From Micromussa lordhowensis (lineage: Eukaryota > Cnidaria > Anthozoa > Scleractinia > Lobophylliidae), in assembly GCA_964020085.1 (NCBI GenBank), contig OZ026598.1:23033450-23097449 (forward strand): DNA of 64,000 bases, written 5' to 3'. The position numbers were made by a program, and so were the translations under genes. Positions 35,672 through 47,568 of this stretch are shown here, in pieces; position 1 is the first letter of the stretch, and every line of letters begins with the position of its first letter. The notes under the pieces are model-generated. The model did no database searches. It worked only from the letters and a program-made list of their open reading frames with translations, and was not told the DNA's origin.

Positions 35672-37506
35672 GGACAGGAGACTTTTAGGCCTGGACCGGT
35701 GTCAGTTGCGAGGCCAGCATGGGCTGCATAAGGGAGAGGTCTACCTTCCAGCGAACTCGGGAGAGGGCGACGTACCCGAGCCCAGCTGGAACCAGGGGAC
35801 AGTCCAGCCACACCAGCAGATGCCTGAGATTCTGACCCCGCAACTTAGAGATGGTCCTGGTGTAGGCTGGAGTCATGGGGTATCGCGTGACGTGTCCCTC
35901 TCCTTCCACGTTGTGGGTGATGGGATACACGAAGGCCTGCTGGTCATCTGGAAAACGCAGGATTAGAGTGTTACCCTGCGAAGATACCAAGGTGGCGTCC
36001 TGGCCATTGACGATTTGAGAGACCTTGTCACGGTTCTCGTTGATGACGATGGACATGCCTGCATAGGGTAGGATAGGTGGACCGCCAGCCACTTGGGCAC
36101 AGGGAACACTGCTAAGAAGCTCCTTGCCGGCAAAGAGCTGTTCCACCACAATGCCATTGATCCGCTGAGCAGCGGCCCGCGAGACTCATGATGGTGGTGT
36201 GGGCCTGGCGGCTGAAGGTGCGGTAGATGTCCTCGTCGGCCAGATATCCAGCAGGACAGAGCACGAGATCTTCCTGGAATTGGTCGAGCTGTCGCTGGGT
36301 TGGCTGCAGGTAGCGCACCATTTCCACGAAGGCCTCATACTCCTTGTCTACGATGCAGAACTGCTGATGCAGGGAGTTCTTCACCGCGTTTTCCTGGCTG
36401 AAGGTCTGATCGTTCAGGATGGACACGGTGTTGCACACCCTGCCTTCTACGATCTGCAACGGCTGCTGTTGTCAACGATTGCCAGCGATGACCACAACGG
36501 GACGACAGTTTAGGCGGTTGAGGGTGCCAGCCACGATGTTGAACGAGACTGGTGACACCAAGGAGGCCTCGTCCACCACCACCATGTCAAAGCAGTTCAG
36601 AGAGAAGATGACATCAGAAGCCTGGCCAGCCTGCACCGGGATGTGGAAAGCGGCGTGCAACGTGTCCCACTCCAGGTCGGCACCGAAGATGGAACGATAA
36701 CCCTGGGCCAGCAGGGCTACCGGTGCTGCAAGAAGGACTGAAGCCTCGCGCTGGAGAGCCTCGTGAATAGCTCTGATGAGGACCTGAGATTTGCCAGTGC
36801 CGGGCTTTCCCAACAGCACGCGGTACTTGCGCCAGGAAGAATCGAGCTCGGCAGCAGAGTGGGCAGGCTGGTCCAGGAAGGTTTGGCGCTGCGCCAGGCT
36901 GTCGATGATGTCCTGGTAGATTGCTCTCTGCAGAAGCGACAGAGGGTAAAGGCGCTCTACCGAGAACCTGGCCTGGAGACAGCCGATGCGGGCATCTACT
37001 ATATAGCGCTGCCAGAGGTTGTGTATGTCATGCAGGGCCATGACGTAGCTCACCAGAGTGGTCATAAAGCTGGTCTTGTGGCCTTCGTGGTCGAACTGCT
37101 GGCGGATCTGCTCAGGTGTGGACCAGCGGTCTGGCGTAAGCGAGAGGGCCTGGGCAAAATACTGAATGGCAGGAGGCATTGTGGCCTGCTCCAGATGTCT
37201 GAGCTGGGCAGGGTGTCTATGGGGATGGTTGACCAGCAGATGCTGAAAGAAGAAGACAGGGTTGAAAGGCAAGACGAACTTGACGGCCACCAGATACTTG
37301 TCGGCCCCCAAGGCCTTGGGTTTGGTGCCGACCGTGGAGTGACATCGCAGCCACTCTAAGAGGGATTGCTGTTCCTCACTGCCATCTCTCTTGAGATACT
37401 GGACGTATTCCTTGTTGCCCTCCTCCTGACCTGGATGGGGCGCACGGAATTGCTTGGTCTGCTTGTCTGTCCAGGCCACCTTCATGTTGCACAGCTGGAA
37501 GGCCAT
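35672..37506 (-). pseudogene. Helitron-like Pif1-type helicase
   Basis: Frame 37506-36472 contains RVLLGKPGTGKSQVLIRAI (Walker A), a downstream LLAAPVALLAQGYR, and FDMVVVDEASLVSPVSF (Walker B with DEAS). A stop near 36472 is followed in the same frame by QQQPLQIVEGRV (frame 36459-36112). After a shift near 36185, frame 36149-35685 gives MSIVINENRDKVSQIVNG and LGYVALSRVRWKVDL, the conserved C-terminal helicase motifs of Pif1. It acts as the DNA-unwinding half of a rolling-circle transposase. Order, strand and proximity to the Rep part at 37482-38482 define a Helitron-like element. One stop and one shift disable the copy. Confidence 0.85.
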
Positions 37507-38482
37507 CTCCGGAGCCAGGGGCCGGACGCTCCGGAATTGGCGGCCTGGAAGCCGGTGACGTCTGTGCAGTGGAGGCCCTCCACGGTGGCATCCTCGTGCA
37601 TTTTGGTCACGTACGATGAGACGTATTTGAGGAGCATGCCTTTGCCGTCGGCAAGCTGCATGTCTGTTCGGCAGGGCAAGCCTCCCAAGAGGTTGGTGAC
37701 GTAGGCTCGCAGATTTCTTGAGGCGTCTTCGGGCGTGTAGTGGAACTGCAGATGCTGCCGTCCATCAGCATGCTCCAAGAAAGAATCTGGTGCTGCGCAG
37801 AGTGGCAGGCAGGAAGAGGAAGACTTTTGGGTGTCTGCCATGAGGAAGGCATTGTTGCGGTTGCCCCAGGGAATGGAGTCGTGCAGCAGGTTAGCGTGGA
37901 TCAGGGACAAATCCTTGACCCACACCAACATGTGCAGGTGGAGGGTGCCTCGTGACTGGAACTCCATCCGGTAGAAGTAAGTCAGCAGGTTTGACTGGCC
38001 AGGGTGCTCCTGATTGTTCAAGACGTGGTGCGGCCAGTGGTTAGAGTTGACCCCGGTCAGATAGCCTCGAGCCACCTGCTTCAGCATGTGTGCTACATGG
38101 AGGGTCTCCAGCAGAGGCAGGTCTGTGGGCTCTAGGCAGTGTTCCTCTCTGATCTCCTCCATGAAGCGCAGCCATGGAAAAGTCCACTCATAGGGACTGA
38201 TGGTCAGAAAGAAGGATGGGAAACCATACTGTCTGACTGCATCCAGCAGGTAGAGATGCTGCCACTGCCAGTAGGTGGCGGAAAAAGACTTCTGCTGGAG
38301 AGCGGCGTTGGGGCTGCAGCCGGAGGCCCTTGAGGAGTTGATGGCTCCAGTGATGGTCTTAAATAGCCAACGGTCATACTGATACTGGAGTAACTCGTAA
38401 TCCAGGCTGAAGTCTAGCACCGGCGACAGGACCTTGTAGAGGAAACTGGCCTTCCCACTCTGACGGTTGGTCTGTCCAGCTA
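37482..38482 (-). pseudogene. Helitron-like Rep (HUH endonuclease) domain
   Basis: The open frame runs from a TATCATAG-type acceptor at about 38482. FPSFFLTISPYEWTFPWLR is the first Rep motif, and EFQSRGTLHLHMLVWVKDL is the two-His (HUH) metal site. LLKYVSSYVTKMHED carries the catalytic Tyr region (two Tyr, four residues apart). These residues nick and rejoin single-stranded DNA in rolling-circle transposition. The frame then shifts near 37520 into the helicase. The N-terminal part upstream of the acceptor is missing, replaced by the 3' end of another transposase-like gene at 38724. Base composition is strikingly GC-rich against the AT-rich surroundings. Confidence 0.85.
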
Positions 38483-38747
38483 TGATACTAAAACACATGC
38501 AAATGTAACATGTACATATATCAAGACACAAGTACTTTTGAAATTACACACTTATTTTTTCAGATTAACTGACATGTACAGTGTACACACTGTTTAGTGT
38601 TCAATTACAATGCAATAAAATTATTTGAAACTGAAACAGCTATTTACCTCTTAGGGAGTCAATTAGCTTGGTAATTCCCCTCTCCCTGGTCACTCTAGCT
38701 GACCAGCTGAGAGGTCTAGTTGATTATTTAGTCGACTGTGTACTCAT

Positions 38748-39030
38748 TTGTTTCTTTCTTTTTGCTTTAGTTGACTCCTTACTTGGTTGTTTTCTTTTCC
38801 CTTTTAATGGCTCTTTACTCTGTCTACTTCTTTTCCCTTTTGTTGGTTCTTTACTCTGTTGTCTACTTCTTTTCGCTTTATTTGGCTCTTTACTCTGTTG
38901 TCTACTTTTTTTCGCTTTATTTTGCTCTTTACTCTGTTGTCTACTTCTTTTTGCTTTATTTGCCTCTTTACTCTGTTGTCTACTTCTTGACCATTTACTC
39001 TTTGGCTCTTTTCTCTGTTGTCTACTACTT
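38748..39030 (-). repeat. 39-bp coding tandem repeat
   Basis: About seven units of 39 bp encode SRQQSKEPNKAKR-type blocks at the C-terminus of the transposase-like protein above. Lys and Arg dominate, suggesting DNA or RNA binding. A run of nine A residues just upstream (about 39025) decides whether the repeats are read in this frame or a neighbouring one. Confidence 0.8.
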
Positions 39031-39499
39031 TTTTTTTAGATGAGCCTTTCTGGGTACCTCCTTCTGGGACTTGAGATACTGATCAGACAGAAGAAAAGGA
39101 AAACAGTGTAATTATTTAGTTTGTAACAACCTGTGCCGTGCAATGAAACCCCACCTTATCGCCACCTTGTTATCACTGTTAGCTTTCATTTGTTCAGACA
39201 GTAATGTCATTTTATAATAATGATATTTGTAATAATATAAAGCACTTATGATATGATTGTTACTTGAAGTGCTAATTAAATACCTGGTGTGGTGGGAGGG
39301 ACATCTTTTACAACCATCTTACTCCTCTCAGCTCTCTTCTGTAGTGCCTCTACTTTTGACTGTTTCTCAAGCATTGTGTTCATTGGAGCAGGCACCCTTT
39401 CCTGTAGCTTTCTGGTCGCATCTTTTAACTCATCTTTGCTTGCATTTACAAAAGTCTGGTAGATTTCATCTACATAATCTGAAAATTACAAACAGCATG

Positions 39500-39620
39500 A
39501 CAAGGTGTTTACAAGGTTATACGTGTCCTGGAAAACCTGGAAAGTCCTATAAATTTATTGTGGCATTTTCCAGGACTTTCAAGTCCTGGAAAAGGCTATT
39601 GGTCCATAAAGTGTTAGAGA
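39500..39620. repeat. CCTGGAAA-rich fold-back
   Basis: Several copies of GTCCTGGAAA and its complement TTTCCAGGAC lie within 100 bp (39530-39600), with another near 39750. It can fold back on itself. It lies between exons of the transposase-like copy. Confidence 0.45.
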
Positions 39621-40291
39621 GCTGTTAAACTCAAGTAAAAAAAAAAGAAATGCATGAAAGACAGTAAGTAGAATTAACATTGAGATCTTGGGAGTGAAAG
39701 AGTTATTGTGAATTTTAGAGTCCTGAAATAAGAAATCTGAATTTTGAAAAAGTCCTGGAAATTTGTTTCTGAAAAAGGGTATGAACCCTTTGTAAAAGGG
39801 TTTTATGTCTGAGAAACCTGTAACTACAGTATATGGCCATCCAAAACATACCAAAGTTTGGAGTCTAACATCTCTGACAGTTGCCTCTCCATTCTTAAAC
39901 TTTGGATAAGAAACTTTTACTCTTTCTGCCCCATCTGTTCCTCTATGCTGAACTTCCCTTTGCAGGTTAAAGTTGAACTGGACAGCCGCTAAAACATGCC
40001 TGCCAAGTTTAAGTTAACAACTTTAATTGTAGTAAGTTTATTGTGGGCAATGTGAAGCTTACTAGAGACATGAGAAAGAAACAAATGTACAAATCAATCA
40101 GTAACAAAGGCTAATCTATACAAACTGTGTCAATTTTGCTTGAACCAAACATCATCCTTACAGGAGTCTAACCAATAGCAAACACACAAATAGTACTGTC
40201 ATTGCTAATGAGCTGCATGTGTTCACTGGTGACCTGTAAGAAGAATGTGTAGTTAGATCATTGATGTACATGTAGGACAACTTTTAAATTT

Positions 40292-40443
40292 AGGTCCATC
40301 TGGGCATAGAAACACTTAAAGAAAATATTGTGAAAATAATTTCTGATCATGTTATATATTGTGTGAACAACTCAGGTCCATCTGGGCATAGAAACACTTC
40401 AGGAAATATTGTAAATTAAAATAATTTCATGTTATATAAAAAT
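40292..40443. repeat. 82-bp imperfect tandem duplication
   Basis: AGGTCCATCTGGGCATAGAA begins at 40292 and again at 40374, followed in both cases by ACACTT, GAAATATTGT and an ATGTTATAT end. Confidence 0.8.
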
Positions 40444-42904
40444 GAGAGAATGGGCTTACCAGTGACGAAAAATAAACCAAAAATAGGATCATGTTTACTG
40501 TTTTAATACCTGCAGTACATCCCAATGTAAGAGTAGCCAATCATCTTTGGAGCGAAGTGGTTGAGGACTGAGTGAAAGCCCTCCAAACAGCTAGTCTGAG
40601 CTAAGGGAGAAGCTTTCTTGATTCCCTTTACCAAGGCATTATTAGTGAGGGCTGCACATAATTTGTCATACACAACAGTCCCTACAGACATTAAAATTTA
40701 GCTCAGAGCAACATGCAACAAATTCTATAGATATTAGTGTAGTTATGTATAGAAATTGGTACATAACTTTGTAGTCACCACAATGATACACACATGTTTG
40801 TTGCTGAACCACCTGTAAGGAGAATACATAGGCAGAGAAGAAAGTTGCCTGCAGGGATGCGATACCCAGGCATAAGAGGTTGACTGTACCAAGTATTCTG
40901 CTTCTGGCATTCTGGGTTAGTACAGGTTGTTTTCACCACCGCTTCTGTCCCAATCTCCGATGTTTCAACAATTGGATTGTCTGCCTTGCAGGTGTGGCAA
41001 AACTTGAACAGAAGCAATAACTTTGTCAGGAAGACAATGTGCTTTGGTTCTGTACGAAGGCTTGTGCCCTTTACAGACAACCTGTAAATTAAAATAATGC
41101 ATTGAAGATTTTTCAACAACAATTATCAAGAGATTCAGCCTATAGGTTATCATCACTGGTAACAAGATGATTACCAAAGCAGTCACCTAAGAGAGCTTTC
41201 ATTAACAGAGTACAAGTGACAATTCAAACAGGGTTTCACAATGGTGGTTGTGCATCATCAGGAGGCTGGTCACTTTTGAGTGGTTGCAAGAAGAGCTTCA
41301 ATCTTAATAGGACATTTTCAATGACTCCTAAAAATTCATGCTGTTACCTTCTGGCTTTGCCACCATTGTCTTCATCTGCATCTGTTTCCGTCTCTGTCTC
41401 AGTTTCTGTTTCCGTCCCATACACAGAGCTAGTTCCAGCATCATGGTCATCTTGTTCTATTTCATCTAGCTCCTCTTCATCCTCCTCAGAATCCAACCCC
41501 TCTTCATTGTCAATGGGCTCTTCATTTTCAGTGGGCTCTTCATTTTCAGTGGGCTCTTCACATTGAGAAGAATCCATGGATTGTGGAACTTTTACCACTA
41601 GAAGAGCAACAAATTAGACATTTTGTCAAAATCGGAGTAGTACAGGTAACATACTGTAAGTACATGTAGTTATAGACATATAATATGACAAAAGAATATC
41701 AAAATATACAAAGAATATTGAAATAACTGGTCAATTTTTTTTATCGAGCATTGTGGAAAAGACTGAGCCATTAATTTTATCAACTTGAAGTTGGTAAAGG
41801 TAAATAGCAAGTTTTGTGAAGGTTTGTTAAGGTAAGTAGTGGGTTTGTGGAGAGTAGGTCAGTAATAAGCTTACTACCATATCACATAATTCATGTTGTG
41901 TCGAGTATTTATAAATGTGCCAACCAGTTAACCAACTGTTTTTAATTTTTGAATACAACCTGTAATTCTCTGGTTGGCATGTCAAAACAATGCTTTTACG
42001 TGAAGATCCTCATTTGGCTGGACTAAACAAAGCAAGGAAAATATAATGTTTTGGGATGATAAACTACCAAGACAAAGCACTAGAAAGTACATTACAATTG
42101 AAAACACCCCCTGTATGGTGGGATACCATACGGTGAAATAAATTCAATAATCAAAGAATAAATTGTGATCTCCTTGATTGGTAAAAAAAACCTTCGCTAA
42201 TATTTTTTATAGGTACATTGCAAAACTTTACTCAATCCCTTTTCTATGAGAGTACTTGTATATGCATGAATATAATCCATGTTTTTACCTCTTTGGCGTT
42301 GGTTTCTACGTTCTGATCTCCTTTTCGACAGATGTCCTTTTAAAGTCTTCACTTTATTTTGGAGCTGCCTAATTTGTTCCTTCAGCGCCAAGCAATCCTC
42401 CGTCACATTCTGAACTTCAAATTCAGCTGGATTCTCTGGTGGTTCTCATATTTCAACCGGAACTTCGCCAGCTGCACCCTAACCACTGGAGCTTGCAGTA
42501 ACCTTCGCAGACACCTTCGCCACTTTCGGATTTAGGTCTACATTTGTCTTCATAGCTACTTTAACAGTCTAGAAAAAGAATGAGTTGTAAAGATTAGAAT
42601 TAGTAAGGAAATTAATATATCGCTTCTAAAACGACAAGACAGAGGGCATGAACATTGTAGTTGTGAAAATTATATCTCACCATTCTCTTGTCTCTGTCAG
42701 ACGGCTGTTTGCCAGCTTCAACGATCGTGGAAGCATGAGTTGATGGAAAGACATTTATCCTATAGTCATCTCGCTTTAACCACAGATCCCTTGCTCTTCT
42801 GCACTAACATTCAAGCGCCGAACAAAATCATCTGCTTTAAAAATGCTTTGAGCAGATGAGGGTTGTCCAATACACCCAACTAGAGTTGATTCGTCTTTGG
42901 TATT

Positions 42905-44025
42905 TGCAATTCGCTAGGCCGGAAGTCGATTTGCGCGAGACTTAGAAAATATAGCGCCCGGGACTATGCAGGGTCGGTTGAAAATGTTGTCGAATCGACT
43001 TGATTCGATCGAATCGACACAGATCGTTTGCACTTCTGTCGATTCGCTAGGCCGGAAGTCGATTTGCGCGAGACTTAGAAAATATAGTGCCCCTGGATTA
43101 TGCAGGGTCGGTTGAAAATGTTGTCGAGTCGACTTGATTCGATCGAATCGACACGAATCATTTCCCCAGTTGTCGATTCGCTAGGCCGGAAGTCGATTTG
43201 CGCGAGACTTAGAAAACATAGCGCCCCTTGACTATGCAGGGTCGGTTGAAAATGGTGTCAAACAAATCGACTCGATTCAATCGAATCGACACAAATCGTT
43301 TCCGCTGTTGTCGATTCGCTAGGCCGGAAGTCGATTTGCGCGAGACTTAGGCAATGTAGCGCCCCTGGACTATGCAGGGTTGGTTGAAAATATTGTCGAC
43401 TCGATTCGATTGAATCAATACGAAACCTATGCAAGGTTGGTTGAAAATGTTGGCGAATCCACTTGATTCGATCGAATCGACACGGATCGTTTGCACTTCT
43501 GTCGATTCGCGCGAGACTTAGAAAATATAGCGCCCCTGGATTATGCAGGGTCGGTTGAAAATGTTGTCGAGTCGAATCGACACGAATCATTTCCCCAGTT
43601 GTCGATCCGCTAGGCCGGAAGTCGATTTGCGCGAGACTTAGGCAATGTAGCGCCCCTGGACTATGCAGGGTCGGTTAAAAATGTTGTCGACTCGATTCGA
43701 TTGAATCGATATGAATCGTTTGCTCTTATGTCGATTCGCCATGCCGGAAGTCGATTTGCGCGAGACTTAGAAAATATAGCACCCCTGGATTATGCAGGGT
43801 CAGGTGAAAATGTTGTCGAATCGACTCGATCCGATCAAATCGACACAAATCGTTTCCTCTGTTGTCGATTCGCTAGGCTGGAGGTCGATTTGCGCGAGAC
43901 TTGGAAAATATAGCGCCCCAGGACTATGCAGGGTCGGTTGAAAATGGTGTCGAATCGACACAAATTGTTTCCCCTGTTGTCGATTCGCTATGCTGGAAGT
44001 CGATTTGAGTGAGACTTAGACATTT
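42905..44025 (+). repeat. about 134-bp TCGA-rich satellite array
   Basis: Units anchored on CTAGGCCGGAAGTCGATTTG occur at about 42914, 43047, 43181, 43319 and 43610, with variants near 43739, 43872 and 43988. Spacing is 133-138 bp and one unit near 43500 is shortened. Each unit has a conserved ACTATGCAGGGTCGGTTGAA stretch and a palindromic core GATTCGATCGAATC (for example 43002-43015). About eight to nine units. Frames through it are repeat artefacts. The array cuts off the THAP half-domain of the neighbouring transposase-like gene. Confidence 0.9.
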
Positions 44026-44530
44026 GCTTCTTTTGGTTTGATTGTATAATTTGTGGAAGTATCCATTATATAGTGTTGTGCCAGTTACTGTAGGATAAAA
44101 TACTAAAAGGTCGTAATTATTATTTAGTGATTTGCTCCATCATCCAGGCGTTGTCGTTTTCTGGGCGTTCCAGTTTGTTCAGTTTCTTTTCTTTGCAAAT
44201 AATCATTTTGATGTCTTGAACTGTTGTGGGCAGAAAGAGTGAAGTATCAAGATAAGTTCTTGTTATTTAACTTTAGGTTTTTTTACATGGTAGTTGTACA
44301 ATAGGTGATGTTGCAAGATCTTTGCACATGGCTCAGAATTATTTGTGCTGTCTCCCAGGCTACACAGTGGGTTTTCCAAAACAAAGGCATCAAAATTTGA
44401 TGGTAATTTCTTATTTCATAGAACACGTGCATGCATTAACCATAGGACCAATTTGTACTAATGGAAATGATAATGATAATGATTTTCACCTTTTAATATT
44501 TTGGGCTTACACTAAAGGTATTCTGTTTAA

Positions 44531-44908
44531 AGTGCCCATATCATCAAAATTTTATTTTCCAATCTGATTCTATGTTTCATGCAATGAACTTCTGCAAAAA
44601 CAATTTTAGATTTGGATAAAAAGTGATTTTTAATGAAGTTTTAAAAACCTGAAAATCTTATTTTCTTGCGGTCGACCCGTGCCGCTGATCACATCATCGA
44701 CATGCTCAGAATTGTGACGTAGATACAGGAACGTGTGAGTTCAGGCTTGACTTATCTCACCTGTTTTAACTCTGTAAATTTAGCTTCGTAGTCCATGCAA
44801 AATTCTCCTTTCCAGCATTTTGTATGAGCTACTAGCTTACATTTACAGAGGTAAAACAAGCGAGATGAATCAAGCCTGAAGTCACGTGTTCCTTAATCTA
44901 CGTGACGA
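44531..44908 (+). mobile_element. TTAA MITE family A, truncated copy
   Basis: Starts AGTGCCCATATCATC directly after TTAA (44527-44530). It is about 90 percent identical by eye to the complete copy at 51483-52009 over most of its length. It contains the same internal inverted repeat of about 60 bp (GTGACGTAGAT at 44716; ATCTACGTGAC at 44897). Its right end is lost where the second TCGA-rich region begins. Confidence 0.75.
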
Positions 44909-45530
44909 TTCGACTTTGCAAGAGACGATTCGCAACGAATAGAGTGAATTGACTTAAATCGCAACAAATTCTCAACCCCTGTTCCTGTATACAGCGAATC
45001 AACTTCTGGTGAATCGATTCGACTTTGTAACAACAGATTCGCGACGAATCGATCGAATCGCCTCAAATCGCCAAAAAATTCAAACCCCCTGTTATTGCCT
45101 AACCCATGCTTCAAATCGACTTCCACTTGTTGCCAAGTTTTAAGAACGAGGAAGGTTCATGTATCATTATTTCACGGTTCTTGACTTCCGGTAGTGCGGA
45201 TCGACTGCGTGCAAATCGAGCCGAATTGTGAAGTGCCTCAGACGAAACGACTGAAGTTTATTGGCACATTTTAAGAATGAGGAAGCTTCATGTATCATTA
45301 TTTCACGGATCTTGACTTCCGGTAGCGCGGATCTACTGCGTGCGAATTGAGCTGAATCGTAAAGTGCTTGAGACGAATCGACTGAAGTTTATTGGCACGT
45401 TTTAAGAACAAGGAATATTCATGTATCATTATTTCACGGATCTTGACTTCCGGTAGCGCGGATCGACTGCGTGCGAATCAAGTCGAATCGTAAAGTGCCT
45501 CAGACGAATCGACCTAAGTTTATTGCCACG
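44909..45530 (-). repeat. 131-bp tandem array, inverted relative of the satellite
   Basis: GACTTCCGGTAG anchors occur near 45184, 45315 and 45446, exactly 131 bp apart. Units carry GATCGACTGCGTGCGAAT and TGTATCATTATTTCACGG. CTTCCGG next to CGGATCGAC resembles the reverse complement of the first array (GTCGATTTG after CCGGAAG). More degenerate TCGA-rich sequence fills 44909-45130. The block ends at the TTAA of the next MITE. Confidence 0.8.
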
Positions 45531-45532
45531 TT

Positions 45533-45855
45533 TTAAGGTGGCTCAAAACAGTTTCCAACACTTAGATTTGGATGGGTCATTATAACCATTCTTTATCACT
45601 GGATGCTACAATCATGGCATCTAATAACTGAGCAATCATTGGTAAACACATTGGTATCATTTTCGTGACACAATACATTACCATAGCAACAGTATAACCT
45701 CCTAAAAACACCCTTAATTGCAGCTTTAGGGGCTTATATTTCAAAAACGGTACGCTGAAATTTTTTTATATTATCAACTTTTGATAAGCATGATAAGATG
45801 CAACTTTTGGCAAAGTTTAAAAAAATTCTGTACATGGGGTTCAGAGCCACCTTAA
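45533..45855. mobile_element. TTAA MITE family B, complete copy
   Basis: Element 45537-45851 (315 bp) lies between two TTAA sites and has inverted ends GGTGGCTC...GAGCCACC. No coding capacity. A related partial copy starts at 48987. Confidence 0.75.
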
Positions 45856-47560
45856 TTTTTTCGAAAATTTAATGGCGTCTTCTCTTTATCAGAGAGGTTG
45901 GTGACCTATATCCATTTATGCATAGTGTAATCATTAGAACCCTTCTCTTTTGACAACAATTAAGTTGGATAAAACGCTATACAGATAAAAGCACTTTATG
46001 GTCACAAATGCGTGTCCTCGCATCTGATTACGGCATGCACCAGGAGAAGATTTTATTGGTTTTGTTACTTTAAGAATTTATTACAAGCTGTCTTTTATGT
46101 TTATCCAAAGCATAGTGCCAACTCATGGAGTAACCATTTCCATGACAACAGCTGGCTTGAGCAGATTGGTCCAGTTATTTCTCCTAGAACAGCTTGGTGA
46201 ACATGATGGAATCATTTGCAATAAGATGAGACAATGCTGACAATATTCAATAACCATGAATTTAACTGTCTAATGAAACTAATTGTTAATTTATCTTTGC
46301 CTGAATGCAGCAAAGCGTAATGAAACAAAGGATAAATGGTCTCTTGAATTCCCAAGCACAGGTGCTTTTGTCAGCAGTGTGTTTTAAGTGCCGGCATGAG
46401 ATTATGAGAAGAAAGTGTGATATGTAAGGTAGCAAATATATATTCGCTAAACAGTTAACAAGTTTCATTGTGGATTTTTACAAGCGGACAGTGAAATTTT
46501 TGTTCTTTTTATATTTTGATTCAGATCCTGTTATCCTTTTCCTCATAACGATTTTAGTTGTGTTTTCCTGATGATTGACAGTTATTATAAGTGGTTTTTG
46601 TTTATTCAATCTACTTTAGCCGCATCAAACGTATACAGGTTGTTTGATTTTTTGGTGTCTAAACAGTGTAAACAATTTGTCTTTGTTTTGTGATTTGTTT
46701 GGGTGCGGGGAATTCAAGAATAAACATTTATTATACCTGTTCACTGAAAGCAGCTATTCTTTTCTGTCGAAGCTAAGAACAAGTAAAAAGTAGTAATAAG
46801 TAATAGTTCAATGATGTGTTCTTTTTCTCTGTATCTGACATAACATGCCTGTATTTTATTTTGTCCTTGCTTCTTCACCTGCAATAATTTAATTTAATAA
46901 TTAATGTACTACACATTCTATCATTTTCCTTGACTTTCCATAACAAACAATAATGGATTGAATAATTATTTAATAATTATTGAATTCCACGACTTTCCAG
47001 GTTTCCTATGATTTGAACAAAACCCATCGTAAGCTACATGTAGTTACTGTAGCTTTTGTTTGAATGTTAAAAATGCTTACCTCAGTGGTATCTACTAGTG
47101 TATTGTCTTCACTTTCTTCATCTTCAGGCTGGTAGAATTGAATAAAAATCAATTATCAAAATAATGCCATTCAGATCTTTGTTACAAACAATTTGAACAC
47201 TGCTTGAGATTTGAAACCATAAGTTTGCTGTCCTGGGTTAAAACTTTTTTTTATATGACATATGCCCATCTTCTGAAGAATGGTTGATTGTTTATTAAGT
47301 TGTGTTTGAGTCATAATGGTATAATGGTACCTGATTTGATGCTTCCTGACATTATCTTTGTCTGTCTTGGAATTCCTGAAGTAGAAATCATCAACAAGCA
47401 TTTACAGTAAGAAGTCATACCCACATAAAAATCAACCCAAGTTAGTTTAATCATGCAGTGCCAACTCTTGAAATAAACCTTATGAAAAATGGAAAATTAG
47501 ATTTTCCAAAGCATAAATAGGTAATTAAATTATTTCTTTACATTCAATGTACGAGACAAG
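45856..47560. other. mostly uninformative AT-rich DNA
   Basis: Contains weak candidate exons of the minus-strand gene that starts near 51.2 kb: NSKTDKDNVRKHQ (about 47375-47331) and EDEESEDNTLVDTTE (about 47138-47083), both next to plausible splice sites. The phase of the first is inconsistent with the preceding exon. No other gene is visible. Confidence 0.35.
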
Positions 47561-47568
47561 GAACTCAC

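Larger units (their letters stand above)
38724..42930 (-). pseudogene. THAP/Kolobok-type transposase-like gene, internally deleted copy 2
   Basis: Exons in minus order. About 42930-42681: half a THAP domain (WVYWTTLICSKHF, then LKRDDYRINVFPSTH). About 42569-42289: coiled coil LALKEQIRQLQNKVKTLKGH, with two stops before it. 41598-41344: acidic repeats (EEPTENEEPTENEEP; TETETETETETD). About 41080-40793: Cys pairs FKFCHTC and CTNPEC, then IPAGNFLLCLCIL. About 40691-40503: QTSCLEGFHSVLNHFAPK. About 40000-39863: QREVQHRGTDGAERVKVSYP. About 39480-39284: ERVPAPMNTMLEKQSKVEAL. About 39067-38724: basic 13-residue repeats and stop. The exons holding GDGRHDS and SDRH in copy 1 are missing, so the catalytic centre is deleted. 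Confidence 0.7.

Noticed and set aside
34679..37359. Several long plus-strand frames (182, 198 codons)
   Set aside because: They lie opposite the GC-rich Rep/helicase genes; high GC reduces stop codons and no domain is present.
38668..39043. Plus-strand frames rich in Leu/Phe/Cys that look like multi-pass membrane proteins
   Set aside because: They are the antisense of the 39-bp Lys/Gln-rich coding repeats of the minus-strand transposase-like gene.
41216..41566. Plus-strand Ser/Val-rich repeat protein
   Set aside because: Antisense of the acidic EEPTEN and TETETE repeats in the minus-strand exon.
43258..43913. Open frames of 70-110 codons through the satellite
   Set aside because: They repeat with the unit and have no conserved coding features.
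42905..44025. CRISPR-like array
   Set aside because: Unit length is about 134 bp with no unique spacers between short repeats, and the genome is eukaryotic; it is a satellite.
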